Positions 25,428 to 34,568 of a stretch of 37,560 nucleotides of DNA are shown here, one piece after another. The position numbers and the translations under genes are program-made. Position 1 is the first letter of the stretch. Every line of letters begins with the position of its first letter. Source of the stretch: JBBDSJ01 sp040905025 (GTDB lineage Bacteria > Pseudomonadota > Gammaproteobacteria > Methylohalomonadales > Methylohalomonadaceae); NCBI GenBank assembly GCA_040905025.1, contig JBBDSJ010000068.1:1-37560 (forward strand). The letters are read 5' to 3'. The notes below the pieces were generated by a model. That model saw nothing but the letters and a program-made list of their open reading frames with translations, searched no databases and had not been told where the DNA came from.

Positions 25428-27050
25428 TCACAATACTTCGTCCCGCCCGGTCCATATTTCCTTTGCCAGCCGGTGCTTCTGGCCTGGCACAGGTGCAAAG
25501 CGTTCATCTCGCAGTGCCCGCACCATGCCCACCACCATGGCCAGCATCACAGCGGAAAACGGCAGCCCAGCGGTAATCACCGCATCCTGAAGCACCTGAA
25601 CGCCGCCGGCGACTAGCAGCACTGCCGTCAGTGCGCCGACACCCAGCCCCCATAGCACCCTCTGAAGCCGGGGAGGCTCCGGGTCGCCGTGGGCCATGAT
25701 GGTGGTAATCACCAGCGTGCCCGAGTCTGCTGAAGTGATGAAATAGACCGCGATTAACAGGGTCGCCACACCACCGGTGAGAGCAATTGCCTCGCTCGGC
25801 ATGGGCAGTGTGCCGATGGTCTGATACAGGGCCACGGCCACGTCCTCGCGAACCGCCTCCAGGATCGTGCCGGTGCCGGTCAACTCCATATACAGGGCCG
25901 TTCCGCCGAGTAGCGCGATCCAGACGAATGTGATCAATGAAGGCACCAGAAGAACCCCGAAAACGAACTCGCGGATGGTGCGTCCTTTCGACACCCGGGC
26001 GATAAACATGCCCACGAAAGGCGCCCAAGAGATCCACCAGCCCCAGTAAAACACGGTCCAGTCAAACTGCCATTGGTAGTCGGTGCTCACGCCGGTCCAG
26101 AAGCTCATCGCCAGCAGCGAGTCCAGATAGTCGCCAGTAGCCTGAACGAGCATGGAGCAGAGGACGACTGTGGGACCGGCCACCAGGAAGACAAGCAGTA
26201 ATACCATCGACAGCCCGAGATTGAACTCACTCAATCTTCGCACGCCGCGGTTAACACCGGTGACGACCGATCCCGTGGCGATGACGGTGACAACGGCGAT
26301 GATTACCAATTGGGTCGTGGAAGTCACGCCGATGCCAAAGAGCCAGTCCAGCCCAGTGTTCATCTGACTTGCGCCCAGCCCTAAGGTGGTGGCGATACCA
26401 AAGACCGTGGCCACCACGGCAAAAATATCTACGGCATGACCAATCGGGCCCTTGATACGGTCGCCCATCAGTGGGTACAGCGCCGAGCGAATGGTCAGCG
26501 GCAGCCCTCGCCGGAAGCTGAAATAAGCCAGCGACAGCCCGACCACGGAGAAAATCGCCCAGCCGTTCAGTCCCCAGTGGAAAAACGACAGGCTCAGACT
26601 CTTGATGGCGGCCGAAGGCGTGCCGGCCTCCTCGCTAAATGGGTTGCCACCAAAATGCGTTATCGGCTCAGCAATGCTCCAGAACAGCAGCCCCACCCCC
26701 GTTCCGGCCGCGAACAGCATCGCGATCCATGGAAAGGTGGCAAACTCTGGGGGTTCGTCGTCCGGACCCAGGCGCACGTTCTTGTATCGGCCCATCCCCA
26801 ACCACACCACGAAGACGAGAAAGAAGCCCACCAAGGCAACGTAATACGTCGCCAGTATTGGGGACAGCGCCTCGCGCAGCGACGTCAGCCACGCCAGGCT
26901 GGCCTTGGGCATCGTGATGGCCAAAGCCATTGCCACCAGAACCAGGCCTGCTGACCCCAGGGTTACGACAGGGTTCATGCCGCGCAGAGGTCCACGCCGC
27001 GCCTGCCCAACGGCCGTATGGTTAGCGTAGCTTGCGGTCTCTATGCTCAT
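25428..27050 (-). CDS. BCCT-family (betaine/choline/carnitine) transporter
   Basis: A 540-residue inner-membrane transporter with about 12 helices. Family signature residues are present in WTVFYWGWWISWAPFVGMF, preceded by aromatic-rich segments of the substrate path. BCCT proteins import quaternary ammonium compounds such as glycine betaine, choline or carnitine with Na+ or H+; the exact substrate cannot be read. The ATG at 27050 is chosen over in-frame upstream codons because GGAG lies close upstream and it matches the family's N-terminus. It follows the RND gene by 107 nt in the passenger operon, with a stem-loop between. Confidence 0.9.
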   Translation of the reverse strand: MSIETASYANHTAVGQARRGPLRGMNPVVTLGSAGLVLVAMALAITMPKASLAWLTSLREALSPILATYYVALVGFFLVFVVWLGMGRYKNVRLGPDDEPPEFATFPWIAMLFAAGTGVGLLFWSIAEPITHFGGNPFSEEAGTPSAAIKSLSLSFFHWGLNGWAIFSVVGLSLAYFSFRRGLPLTIRSALYPLMGDRIKGPIGHAVDIFAVVATVFGIATTLGLGASQMNTGLDWLFGIGVTSTTQLVIIAVVTVIATGSVVTGVNRGVRRLSEFNLGLSMVLLLVFLVAGPTVVLCSMLVQATGDYLDSLLAMSFWTGVSTDYQWQFDWTVFYWGWWISWAPFVGMFIARVSKGRTIREFVFGVLLVPSLITFVWIALLGGTALYMELTGTGTILEAVREDVAVALYQTIGTLPMPSEAIALTGGVATLLIAVYFITSADSGTLVITTIMAHGDPEPPRLQRVLWGLGVGALTAVLLVAGGVQVLQDAVITAGLPFSAVMLAMVVGMVRALRDERFAPVPGQKHRLAKEIWTGRDEVL

Positions 27051-27118
27051 TGCTTCAAATCTCCCGAAGTGGTTTGAGTGTTTTGCCGTAACTGATAAAT
27101 GAAAATCCCTGTAAACGA

Positions 27119-27135
27119 TTTGACTGAAGGTCAAA
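27119..27135. other. Stem-loop between the RND and BCCT genes
   Basis: TTTGAC and GTCAAA form a 6-bp stem with a 5-nt loop. It lacks a clear U-run on the coding strand, so an operator or RNA processing site is as likely as termination. Confidence 0.3.
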
Positions 27136-27157
27136 GATCTAAGTTGAACATCGGCCT

Positions 27158-30100
27158 TTAATCCAGAACGCTGGCGCTGCGCTGACTTTCCCTGGTAAGC
27201 AGGAGATACAGGCAGGGCACGATGATGAGAGAGAGCGCCGTCGAAGCAACCAGACCGAAGATAATCGCGTAGCACAGTGGCGCATACATCGGGCTACCGA
27301 TGGCGAGCGGTACGAGCCCGACAACGGTGGTTATCGAGGTGGTCAGGATTGGGCGCAGTCGTGTTGCGGCGCCTTCAGCGGCAGACTCGGCGATTTCGGC
27401 ACCATTCCTGAGTAGCCGGTTCATGGTATCCACCATGACGATGCCATTATTGGCGACGATACCGATCAGCGACACCACCCCGATGACGGCGAAAAAGCTG
27501 AGTGACATGCCCGTCAGCCAGAAACCGAGAAATGTACCGATCAAGGCGAGCGGCATGGTCGTCATCAGTATCAGTGCCTGACCAAATGAGCCGAACACAA
27601 TGACCAGAACGCCGAAGACCATGATCAGTGCTACTACCAGCATGGCCCCTGCAGATCCAAAGGTTTCGGCCATTTCTTCTGATTCGCCGCCAATCGACCA
27701 GGCATATCCCGAGGGCCAATTACGTTGCGCCTGATCAAGCTTCGGTGCCAGTTCGGCGATGATCTCGTTAACGTTGCGACCATCAATTTTCGAAAGGACG
27801 GTAATTGTTCGTTTACCATCCTTATGTATAACCGAAATAGGCGCTTCCGTGACGTGTGAATCGAGCAGCGACAGGAGGGGAACGGTCTCACCGCCCGGGG
27901 TGAAGGCGCGGATCATCGACATTTCTGCAAGCTGGGTTGGGCCGCCGGCCCCACCATCTCGACTTTGCCAGCTGAGGCCCAGATGAATGTCGAGATCATC
28001 TTCCGTGCCGGTTGTTGCGAAAGAGCCGATTTTGTCGTTAGCCATTGAAAAACGGACTTGGGTAGCGAGATCCTGCTGGCTCAGGCCATAGAAATCTGTT
28101 GTTTCACGGTTAGGTGTTAATGTTATTTCAGATTTGACGCTGCCCAGATTATCGCGAACATCGGTTGTGCCAGCGATGCGGTTAAGTATGCCCTGTATTT
28201 GGGATGATAGACGCTGCAGTTCGTTCATATCATCACCGGAGACGGCAATGGAAATGGGGTCCTCCGTGCTCGGCCCCCCAGTTGCAGCTTGCACGAGAAG
28301 AGAGGCACCTGGCACGTTCGCCTTCAGATAGCTCGAAAGTTCGGCGCGGATATCCTGTGCAAGTACATAACTGGGCTTCTCGCGTTCGCCAAGCTCAACC
28401 AAAGTAATCGAAAAGCCGATAAAATTTTCCGCATCGGAAGGGTTCAACGCGGATGATATCGAGCCGCCGACCATTGGACTCTTACTGCCAACCAGCTTGA
28501 TGACCGTGTCAAAGTAGGGCTTGTCGCGCAGCAATTCACCCACGGCGTCGGCCACTTCTTGAGAGGTGTCGAGCGTCGTTGAGGGGGGAAGCTCGATATT
28601 GATTCCGAGGTTAAGCCCGTCATTATCAGGGAAGAGAACAAGCGGTACACGGGTGGCCGCAAGCATCGAGAGCACGAACAGAATAAGTGCCCCCGCCACC
28701 ATGGCACCGGCCCTTTTTTTGCTTACCAGTGTTGTTTGCAGGCTCCATGCCTTTAGCCTGTTGGCGATATTGTTCATGGCACGATCAGTGCGTGTCTCCT
28801 GGGTATCAGCTCCCTGACGAGCGACAGGGCCGAGAACAAACCTTGAAAGCGGCACGCTGACGAGCATGGCTACAACGAAGGCGGCCACAAGGGACACAAT
28901 GGCGGTGACGGGCAGCACCTGAATAAATTTGCCGGCGGTGCCAGCAATCGCGATCAGTGGCGCAAGGGCAAGGATGGTCGTCAGCTGTCCGGCAAACGCC
29001 GGCATACCATATTTTCCAATCGTAGCGAGCGCGGCTTGCCCGAACGTTTTTTTGTTAGTGTAAATTTCCTCGTGCAAACCTTCCATCATCAGGATGAACA
29101 CATCGACGAGCAGGCCAAGCGCGAGCACCATGCCGATAATCACCAGCTCGTTAAGGCTGTAATCAAGCAACCAGAGCGCAAGCATGGCGGCAAAAAATGA
29201 AAGTGGTATTGACAGGCTGGCGACCAGGCCCTCACGCCAGGTGAGGATCAAAAACAAAATGAAAAAAACCGCCACCATGGCCTGCAGGCCGCTCATAAAG
29301 ACGTTCGACAGAGAATCCCAGATCTGTTCGGCTTCGTCCTGAGTGACTTTGTAGCTCACGCCTTGCGGCCAGAAATTGTCGCCGTGCCAGAGGCCGAGGT
29401 CTGCTTTGATCTGCTCGATCAGTTTTACCGTGTCGGCACCGGGTGCCTTTTTGATACTGACTTCAATGGTCTGGCTGAAAGGGCTGCCCGCTTCACTGAA
29501 AAAAGCGCGAGTCTCCTCTTTCTCAAGTTGGCGGCGTACTTGACCGATATCGCTCAATCGAAGCAATCGTTCGTTGATGGTGTTGCCAAGTCGCACCACG
29601 GGCATTTGTGCAAGGTCTTCAATACTCTGAAATTGCCCGGCGAGACGCACGACCGCGCCGATATCATCGCTCTCGATTTCCCCGAAGGGTTGATCAAGAT
29701 TGGCGGCGGATATGGCCTGGCTGACCTGGTTCGGTGGAATGCCGAGCGCGAGCAGGCGTTCAGGGTCAAGCAGGATCTGGATGATTTCGTCCCGTGAGCC
29801 ACCGAGGTTGACTTCGTTGACGCCACTGACGGTCTCAATTCGCTCCTGGAGGGTTTTAGCAAGCTTGTTGAGCTCAGCATCAGACGCTGCGCCATGCAAA
29901 GCGATCGTCATAATCGGTCGGTCGTCTACGGAAACCTGTTGGATGGAGGGTGATTCAGCATCGCCAGGAAGCTCGCCTTCAGCATCCGAGACGGCAGTGC
30001 GCAAGCGCTGCATCGCCTGATTCGAGTCTGAGTCTGCAGTGAACTCAACCGCGATAATAGAAAAAGAATCAAATGATGCACTCGAAAAGGTCTTCAAACC

Positions 30101-30394
30101 TTTTAGTGTCGCAATCTCATCCTCTAATTCCTTGGTGACCTGACTTTCAATCGTCTGAGGGTCGGCACCGGGCCAGGCAGTGGTGATCATTGCCATCGGA
30201 ATGTCGAGATCAGGAAGGGATTCCTTGACCAGATTCGTATAGGCGAAGTAGCCACCTGCAGTCAGCAAAACGGTAAAGAGAACCGCAAACGTTGTCTGCA
30301 GGAAAAAGAAACGGGCAAGAGGATGGGCGCGTGTGACCTCATCCGTCTCGCGTGGCGTGTTGCTGGTTGTGGATGGTTCGTCGATATCGCTCAT
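27158..30394 (-). CDS. RND efflux permease
   Basis: A 1078-residue inner-membrane proton-driven pump subunit. An N-terminal helix (FLQTTFAVLFTVLLTAGGYF) and two large periplasmic loops flank the two helix bundles typical of RND transporters. In helix 4 the usual D-D or D-N pair is Asp431-Val432 (GLLVDVFILMMEG). In helix 10 the usual lysine is replaced (GIVANNGIVMVD). The proton relay therefore differs from AcrB but keeps the first Asp. The start ATG overlaps the fusion-protein stop by 4 nt. With the upstream membrane fusion and outer-membrane genes it forms a complete tripartite pump. Its substrate is unknown. Confidence 0.92.
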   Translation of the reverse strand: MSDIDEPSTTSNTPRETDEVTRAHPLARFFFLQTTFAVLFTVLLTAGGYFAYTNLVKESLPDLDIPMAMITTAWPGADPQTIESQVTKELEDEIATLKGLKTFSSASFDSFSIIAVEFTADSDSNQAMQRLRTAVSDAEGELPGDAESPSIQQVSVDDRPIMTIALHGAASDAELNKLAKTLQERIETVSGVNEVNLGGSRDEIIQILLDPERLLALGIPPNQVSQAISAANLDQPFGEIESDDIGAVVRLAGQFQSIEDLAQMPVVRLGNTINERLLRLSDIGQVRRQLEKEETRAFFSEAGSPFSQTIEVSIKKAPGADTVKLIEQIKADLGLWHGDNFWPQGVSYKVTQDEAEQIWDSLSNVFMSGLQAMVAVFFILFLILTWREGLVASLSIPLSFFAAMLALWLLDYSLNELVIIGMVLALGLLVDVFILMMEGLHEEIYTNKKTFGQAALATIGKYGMPAFAGQLTTILALAPLIAIAGTAGKFIQVLPVTAIVSLVAAFVVAMLVSVPLSRFVLGPVARQGADTQETRTDRAMNNIANRLKAWSLQTTLVSKKRAGAMVAGALILFVLSMLAATRVPLVLFPDNDGLNLGINIELPPSTTLDTSQEVADAVGELLRDKPYFDTVIKLVGSKSPMVGGSISSALNPSDAENFIGFSITLVELGEREKPSYVLAQDIRAELSSYLKANVPGASLLVQAATGGPSTEDPISIAVSGDDMNELQRLSSQIQGILNRIAGTTDVRDNLGSVKSEITLTPNRETTDFYGLSQQDLATQVRFSMANDKIGSFATTGTEDDLDIHLGLSWQSRDGGAGGPTQLAEMSMIRAFTPGGETVPLLSLLDSHVTEAPISVIHKDGKRTITVLSKIDGRNVNEIIAELAPKLDQAQRNWPSGYAWSIGGESEEMAETFGSAGAMLVVALIMVFGVLVIVFGSFGQALILMTTMPLALIGTFLGFWLTGMSLSFFAVIGVVSLIGIVANNGIVMVDTMNRLLRNGAEIAESAAEGAATRLRPILTTSITTVVGLVPLAIGSPMYAPLCYAIIFGLVASTALSLIIVPCLYLLLTRESQRSASVLD

Positions 30395-31686
30395 TGGTTG
30401 TTCACCCCCTTGTCGGTGCCACCAATGATCCGAACGGTGTCGCCATCCGATAGTCGAGCACGGCCTTCAGTGACGATGCGGTCGCCTTTGTTCAGGCCCT
30501 GCAACACCTGTTGGTGTTCGCGCCCCTGCAAGCCAAGGGTGACATTGACGCGTGAAACCTCATTTGCCTCAGGATCCACCCTGAATACGAAGGGCTGGTC
30601 ATTGTCAAAACGCGTCACGCCGAGCGGGATGAGAAGGGCATCTTCGGCACTGGGGCCCGCAATCCAGGCCGTCAGGAATTCGCCGTCCTGTAAACGGTCG
30701 GCGCCTTGGGTGGTGCGCAACTTCACTGAAAAACTGCGCGTTTCCGGATCAACCGATGGGCTGATCGCATAAACCTCGCCAAGAATGTTGAAACGTTCAG
30801 GTACACGGGATGGAGCTTCTGTACTTTGCGAATTGAGTCTGCCTACACCGCCTTGCCCCGCGCCAGGCTGAAACAGAACCGGGGAGCCGACCGTCACCTG
30901 TCTATGGGCGTAAGAGGGCAACTTAACCGTTACTTCAAAGGCCGACGGGTCGATGATGACCACTGGTACTGTATTGAGAGCACCCGCCTCACTGTTGGAC
31001 TGAATTTGCTGTGGGGAAAAATAGAAGCCCTGCTCGACATTAAGACGTGCAAGCACGCCACCGATCGGCGACACAATGCGTGATTCATCCGCGATGACTC
31101 GGGCCCGGTTCGCTTGTGCCTTGGCGGCCTCAATTTGAGATGTCGCAGCTGCAAGCTGTCGCTCTGAGCGAACCTTGGAGGCGCGTGCCTGCTCAAGTTT
31201 CGCTCTGGCGTCCTCAAGTTCTTGCTGCGATGCGGATTGCTGCTCAATCAGCGTTTGAAATCGCCGAAATGTGTTTTGTGCGACATCCAGGTTGGCTGCG
31301 GCCTCTTCGACCGTAGCTTGCGCAATGGCTTTCTGGCCTTGTGCATCCACGATACTGGCGCGGGCATTTGCGACATCTGCCTGCGGACGATCTTGTTGCT
31401 GATACGCGATGACCTGTCCCTGGCTGATGGAATCACCCTCTTTCAGGTCAGGATCGACATAGGCAATTCGGCCTGCGCTTTCGAAACTGAGAAACTCCCG
31501 TTTTACAGCGCGGGCAGTGCCTTCAGCAAAGACCCATGTCTGAAGTGCACCAGAGTCTACTTCAGCAATACGAACACTGATCGCCGTGGTTTCTGGCGCA
31601 TCCGTCCCAGATGTGGTCGAGCTGTCGCAAGCGGACAGTGCCGTTAAAACGAAAGCGCTCATGATCAGCGAGCGGTAGATAATCAT
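30391..31686 (-). CDS. RND membrane fusion lipoprotein
   Basis: A 431-residue periplasmic adaptor. The lipobox LTALSAC with Cys20 marks it as a lipoprotein. Next come a lipoyl-like half-motif (AGRIAYVDPDLKEGDSISQG), a long alpha-hairpin rich in Ala/Gln/Glu (about 100-195) and the second lipoyl half (SRIVSPIGGVLARLNVEQG), then beta-barrel and membrane-proximal domains. It should link the RND permease to the outer-membrane channel. An AGGAG lies 8 nt before the ATG at 31686, which also overlaps the channel gene stop (ATGA). Confidence 0.92.
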   Translation of the reverse strand: MIIYRSLIMSAFVLTALSACDSSTTSGTDAPETTAISVRIAEVDSGALQTWVFAEGTARAVKREFLSFESAGRIAYVDPDLKEGDSISQGQVIAYQQQDRPQADVANARASIVDAQGQKAIAQATVEEAAANLDVAQNTFRRFQTLIEQQSASQQELEDARAKLEQARASKVRSERQLAAATSQIEAAKAQANRARVIADESRIVSPIGGVLARLNVEQGFYFSPQQIQSNSEAGALNTVPVVIIDPSAFEVTVKLPSYAHRQVTVGSPVLFQPGAGQGGVGRLNSQSTEAPSRVPERFNILGEVYAISPSVDPETRSFSVKLRTTQGADRLQDGEFLTAWIAGPSAEDALLIPLGVTRFDNDQPFVFRVDPEANEVSRVNVTLGLQGREHQQVLQGLNKGDRIVTEGRARLSDGDTVRIIGGTDKGVNNQ

Positions 31687-33119
31687 TTGGCTGTCTCCTG
31701 TGATGAACCAAAGCCGCCGCCCAAGCCGAGATGCAGGTCCACTCGGTTGTCAAGACGGGCTCGCCGAGCGGCAATCCACGCGCTTCTTGTGTCAAGGGCC
31801 CGCTGCTGGGACTCCAGAACGGTGATAAAGGGCGTCAGCCCCTGCGCATAGCGATTGAAAGCGATACGCTGCGCATTTCCCGCGGCTTCGGCTGCCGCTC
31901 GAAGTGATGTCTCGCGATCTGCCAGGTAGCGATCGGCGGCCAGCGCATTTTCAACTTCACGCAGCGCCTGTAAAACGATTTCAGCGTAAGCTTCCGCCGC
32001 CTCTCGCTGTCGTGCCTCGGCAAGGTCCAGACTGGCGCTCAGACGGCCGCCCTGGAAAATTGGCTGAACGATCTGGCCGGCAATGGACCACACTGAAAAA
32101 CCGCCATTGAGAAGATTGTCGAGCTCGCTGCTCTGCCTGCCCGAGGATCCGGTCAGGGTAATGGCGGGCAAAAAAGCCTTACGGGCTGCCTCCGTTCGCA
32201 GTCCCGTTGCACGAAGGTTGCGCTCAGCCGCGGATATATCGGGGCGGCGCAGCAAGAGCTCGGCGGGAAGTCCCGCCGGAGGAGCGGCCGGTATGGGTGG
32301 GAGCGCTTCCGGCGCGTGGATTTCGCCGGCCGGATAATCCCGCAGGATGGTTTCAAGCTGTCTTGATGAGCGTTGTTCGGAGTCCAGGCGCTGCTGCAGT
32401 CCACCCCGGGCGGTTTCCAGGTTGGTGATGGCAAGCTGCTTGTCGGCGGGGGAAATGGCTCCGACATCGGCCCGGTTTCCGACCTGGCGTGCGGTCTCGG
32501 CGAGGGCAGAAACCGTTTCTTCCGAGAATGCCATCTGCTCACGGGCCTCGATGACCGCGAAGTAGGCTTTGGCGGTTTGCCCCGCAATCGACTGACGGAC
32601 CGATCGCAGTGTGTCGGCCGAGGCGAGGTATTCCTCGCGCGCTGCTTCCGATTGAGCGCCCAAGCGGCCCCAGAGATCGATTTCCCAGGATATATTCAGC
32701 GACGCGCCGTAGTTTTCGGTGATTGCGCTGTCGCCGCCAGGCAGGGGTTGTTTTTGCCGACTGGCGTCAAAGGCGCCGCTGAGCTGGGGCAGACGGTCCG
32801 CGCCGGCGATTTCCGCTTGCGCCCGGGCCTGCTGCTCACGTGCCTCGGCCTGACCGATACCCGTATTGAGTCGTTGTGCTTCGTTGATCAGCGCATTCAG
32901 CCGCTCATCCTGGAAGCGAAGCCACCACTCAGGTTCGACCTCTGAAGCCGCTGACTCTGTCGTCCAGGTGGCAGGTAGGTCATCAAGATTACTCCCAGTT
33001 TCCGGCCCAGCCGTGGAAGCACATCCTGCAAGAATAGCTAGACTCAAAATGGCGGCTAAGCGCAGGGAGTGGAGAACATGTTGATGTGGAAGTTGGACCA
33101 TGACCCTTTTATGCTCCAT
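31683..33119 (-). CDS. NodT-type outer-membrane efflux lipoprotein
   Basis: A 478-residue TolC-like channel of the NodT family. The signal peptide ends in the lipobox LAILAGC (Cys33). Two outer-membrane efflux repeats follow: WWLRFQDERLNALINEA opens the first, and LLLRRPDISAAERNLRATG begins the second, as is usual. The ATG at 33119 overlaps the regulator gene by 11 nt; an internal ATG at 33101 with AAGGG just upstream is an alternative start. It completes the tripartite efflux system. Confidence 0.92.
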   Translation of the reverse strand: MEHKRVMVQLPHQHVLHSLRLAAILSLAILAGCASTAGPETGSNLDDLPATWTTESAASEVEPEWWLRFQDERLNALINEAQRLNTGIGQAEAREQQARAQAEIAGADRLPQLSGAFDASRQKQPLPGGDSAITENYGASLNISWEIDLWGRLGAQSEAAREEYLASADTLRSVRQSIAGQTAKAYFAVIEAREQMAFSEETVSALAETARQVGNRADVGAISPADKQLAITNLETARGGLQQRLDSEQRSSRQLETILRDYPAGEIHAPEALPPIPAAPPAGLPAELLLRRPDISAAERNLRATGLRTEAARKAFLPAITLTGSSGRQSSELDNLLNGGFSVWSIAGQIVQPIFQGGRLSASLDLAEARQREAAEAYAEIVLQALREVENALAADRYLADRETSLRAAAEAAGNAQRIAFNRYAQGLTPFITVLESQQRALDTRSAWIAARRARLDNRVDLHLGLGGGFGSSQETAK

Positions 33120-33576
33120 CTTCAGAGGATTGCGACTTCAATCGCTTCAACAACTCTTTGGAGCTATCGTGGTACAGCGTGTAGAACCGCTCCAGGTCAG
33201 CGAGTTTGGTGCGAGTATGATCTGCAGTAATCGCCGATTTGGTTTCGGCGACAACTGCCTTTGCCGCCTCAAAGCGTTTTACCTGTCCTTCAACCAGGGC
33301 AGCGTAGGGGTTAGGTCGGATCGAGAAAAAATCCTGCCGTTCGCCAGGTTTTGACCCTCGTTCAACGATGCCGAGCATTTCAAGAAGGCGTGTATTCGTA
33401 CTGATGCTGCCCTTGCTGATATGCAGCAGTTCCACCAACTCTGACGAGCTGACTGGACCATCCGAGACGATTAGTGCGGCCCAGATTTGCCCCGCGATCT
33501 TGGAAAGCCCGTCGGATTGGGCCTGCTGGCCCATACGTTCAATAAAGTGCGATTCTGGTTCAGTGAGTATTTTCAT
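33109..33576 (-). CDS. GbsR/MarR-type transcriptional regulator
   Basis: A 155-residue winged-helix protein. Its N-terminus FIERMGQQAQSDGLSKIAGQ and the helix-turn-helix SSSELVELLHISKGSISTNTR, followed by the wing with PGERQDFF, are characteristic of the GbsR group. GbsR of Bacillus is a choline-sensing repressor of betaine synthesis. Encoded first in an operon that ends with a BCCT transporter, it may sense a quaternary ammonium ligand, but this is inference. It probably controls the pump operon and itself; an inverted repeat lies 29 nt upstream of its start. Confidence 0.87.
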   Translation of the reverse strand: MKILTEPESHFIERMGQQAQSDGLSKIAGQIWAALIVSDGPVSSSELVELLHISKGSISTNTRLLEMLGIVERGSKPGERQDFFSIRPNPYAALVEGQVKRFEAAKAVVAETKSAITADHTRTKLADLERFYTLYHDSSKELLKRLKSQSSEDGA

Positions 33577-33604
33577 GGCTAAAGAATTCCCATTTTTGTC
33601 ATTC

Positions 33605-33630
33605 TGTCGAATCTCGTCGTCTTCTCGACA
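33605..33630. promoter_or_regulatory. Inverted repeat upstream of the GbsR-like gene
   Basis: TGTCGA-N14-TCGACA lies 29-54 nt before the regulator ATG. It is a candidate operator for autoregulation of the efflux operon; arms are short, so chance cannot be excluded. Confidence 0.35.
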
Positions 33631-33739
33631 AGAGCCACCAAGACTAATCGCGCGTTAAGTCGGTCGATTGCCATCCTCTTTGCCCACCTATCTTCGCTGG
33701 GTATTGATCGTTAGTAGCTGTCGATGCTCCCAATTCCTG

Positions 33740-34510
33740 TCAGAACCGATAACTCACAAAGACGCCGGCATAAGCCTGGGTGGCATCGCCGATATCAACG
33801 ACAATCGGGCTGTCCTTGGCATCTCCCGTCAGCCTTGAGACGCTAGCCAGTCCGGTAATCGACCAATCGGGTGTCAGCCAGTAGCTCAAGGTGCCGCCCA
33901 GGCCGATACGAAAGTAGCCATCACCAGGGTTGAAGGCGGACAGGCCAGAACGGACATTTTCACGCGAAGAAATACCAAACATGTCCTTCGTCCAGTCTGT
34001 GCTACTGTATGTCAGACTCGGGCCTATGGAAGCGGACCAGTGCTTACTGAGCCGACCCTTCCAACGCGCCTTGAGCGAAAGTTGGTAGCCATCCATATCG
34101 CCACTAAAGGGAGTCTGTGCGTCGCCACTGTATGTCCAGGAATCGTTTGTATAAACCACGCGCACGCCTGCGGCCGCACCGCCGTCGACTTTATCCAGGC
34201 GATTCAGGTCGCCGTCATTGTCACGGCCCGGGGTATAGCTGATAAACGGCGACACACGCCAGTTTCCTTGGCGAATGGCATTCCAGCCTAATCCACCGAG
34301 AGAACTAAGGTAGAAGCGATCTCCGTAGGTCAAGTTAATCGTAGGCCAGGCCCTGGTTTCGTAATCGTCACTACCGAGATAATCCGGTGCGTAGATCGCC
34401 CCGGCTCCGATCATACCGTTCCAGTTCTCCTCAGCGATGCTCGGCGTAACAGCGAGCACAAACGGAAGCGAAACCAATAGTGGTCAACGATGAAAGCATT
34501 TAATCTGCAT
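33740..34510 (-). CDS. MipA/OmpV-family outer-membrane protein, nonsense codon in the leader
   Basis: The mature part (from about SIAEENWNGMIGAGAIYAPDY) is a typical MipA/OmpV beta-barrel of about 240 residues, with the family's YxGSDDYETRAWP-like start and a terminal SYRF. The natural start appears to be the ATG at 34510, with AGAGGTGAT upstream. Codon 9 is a TGA (34484-34486) within the signal peptide (MQIKCFHR, stop, PLLVSLPFVLAV). A TTG at 34477 could restart translation with a shortened signal. It is either a recent pseudogene or poorly expressed. The family is linked to peptidoglycan enzyme scaffolding or antibiotic and osmotic responses; role here unknown. Confidence 0.8.
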
Positions 34511-34568
34511 ATTTATCACCTCTGTAAAAATAAACGGCGCAAAGGCCGCATGAAGTCTGTCTGTTGTC

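Noticed and set aside
27051..27275. 75-codon N-terminal extension of the BCCT gene
   Set aside because: Covers the intergenic region and the end of the RND gene; the family starts near the ATG at 27050.
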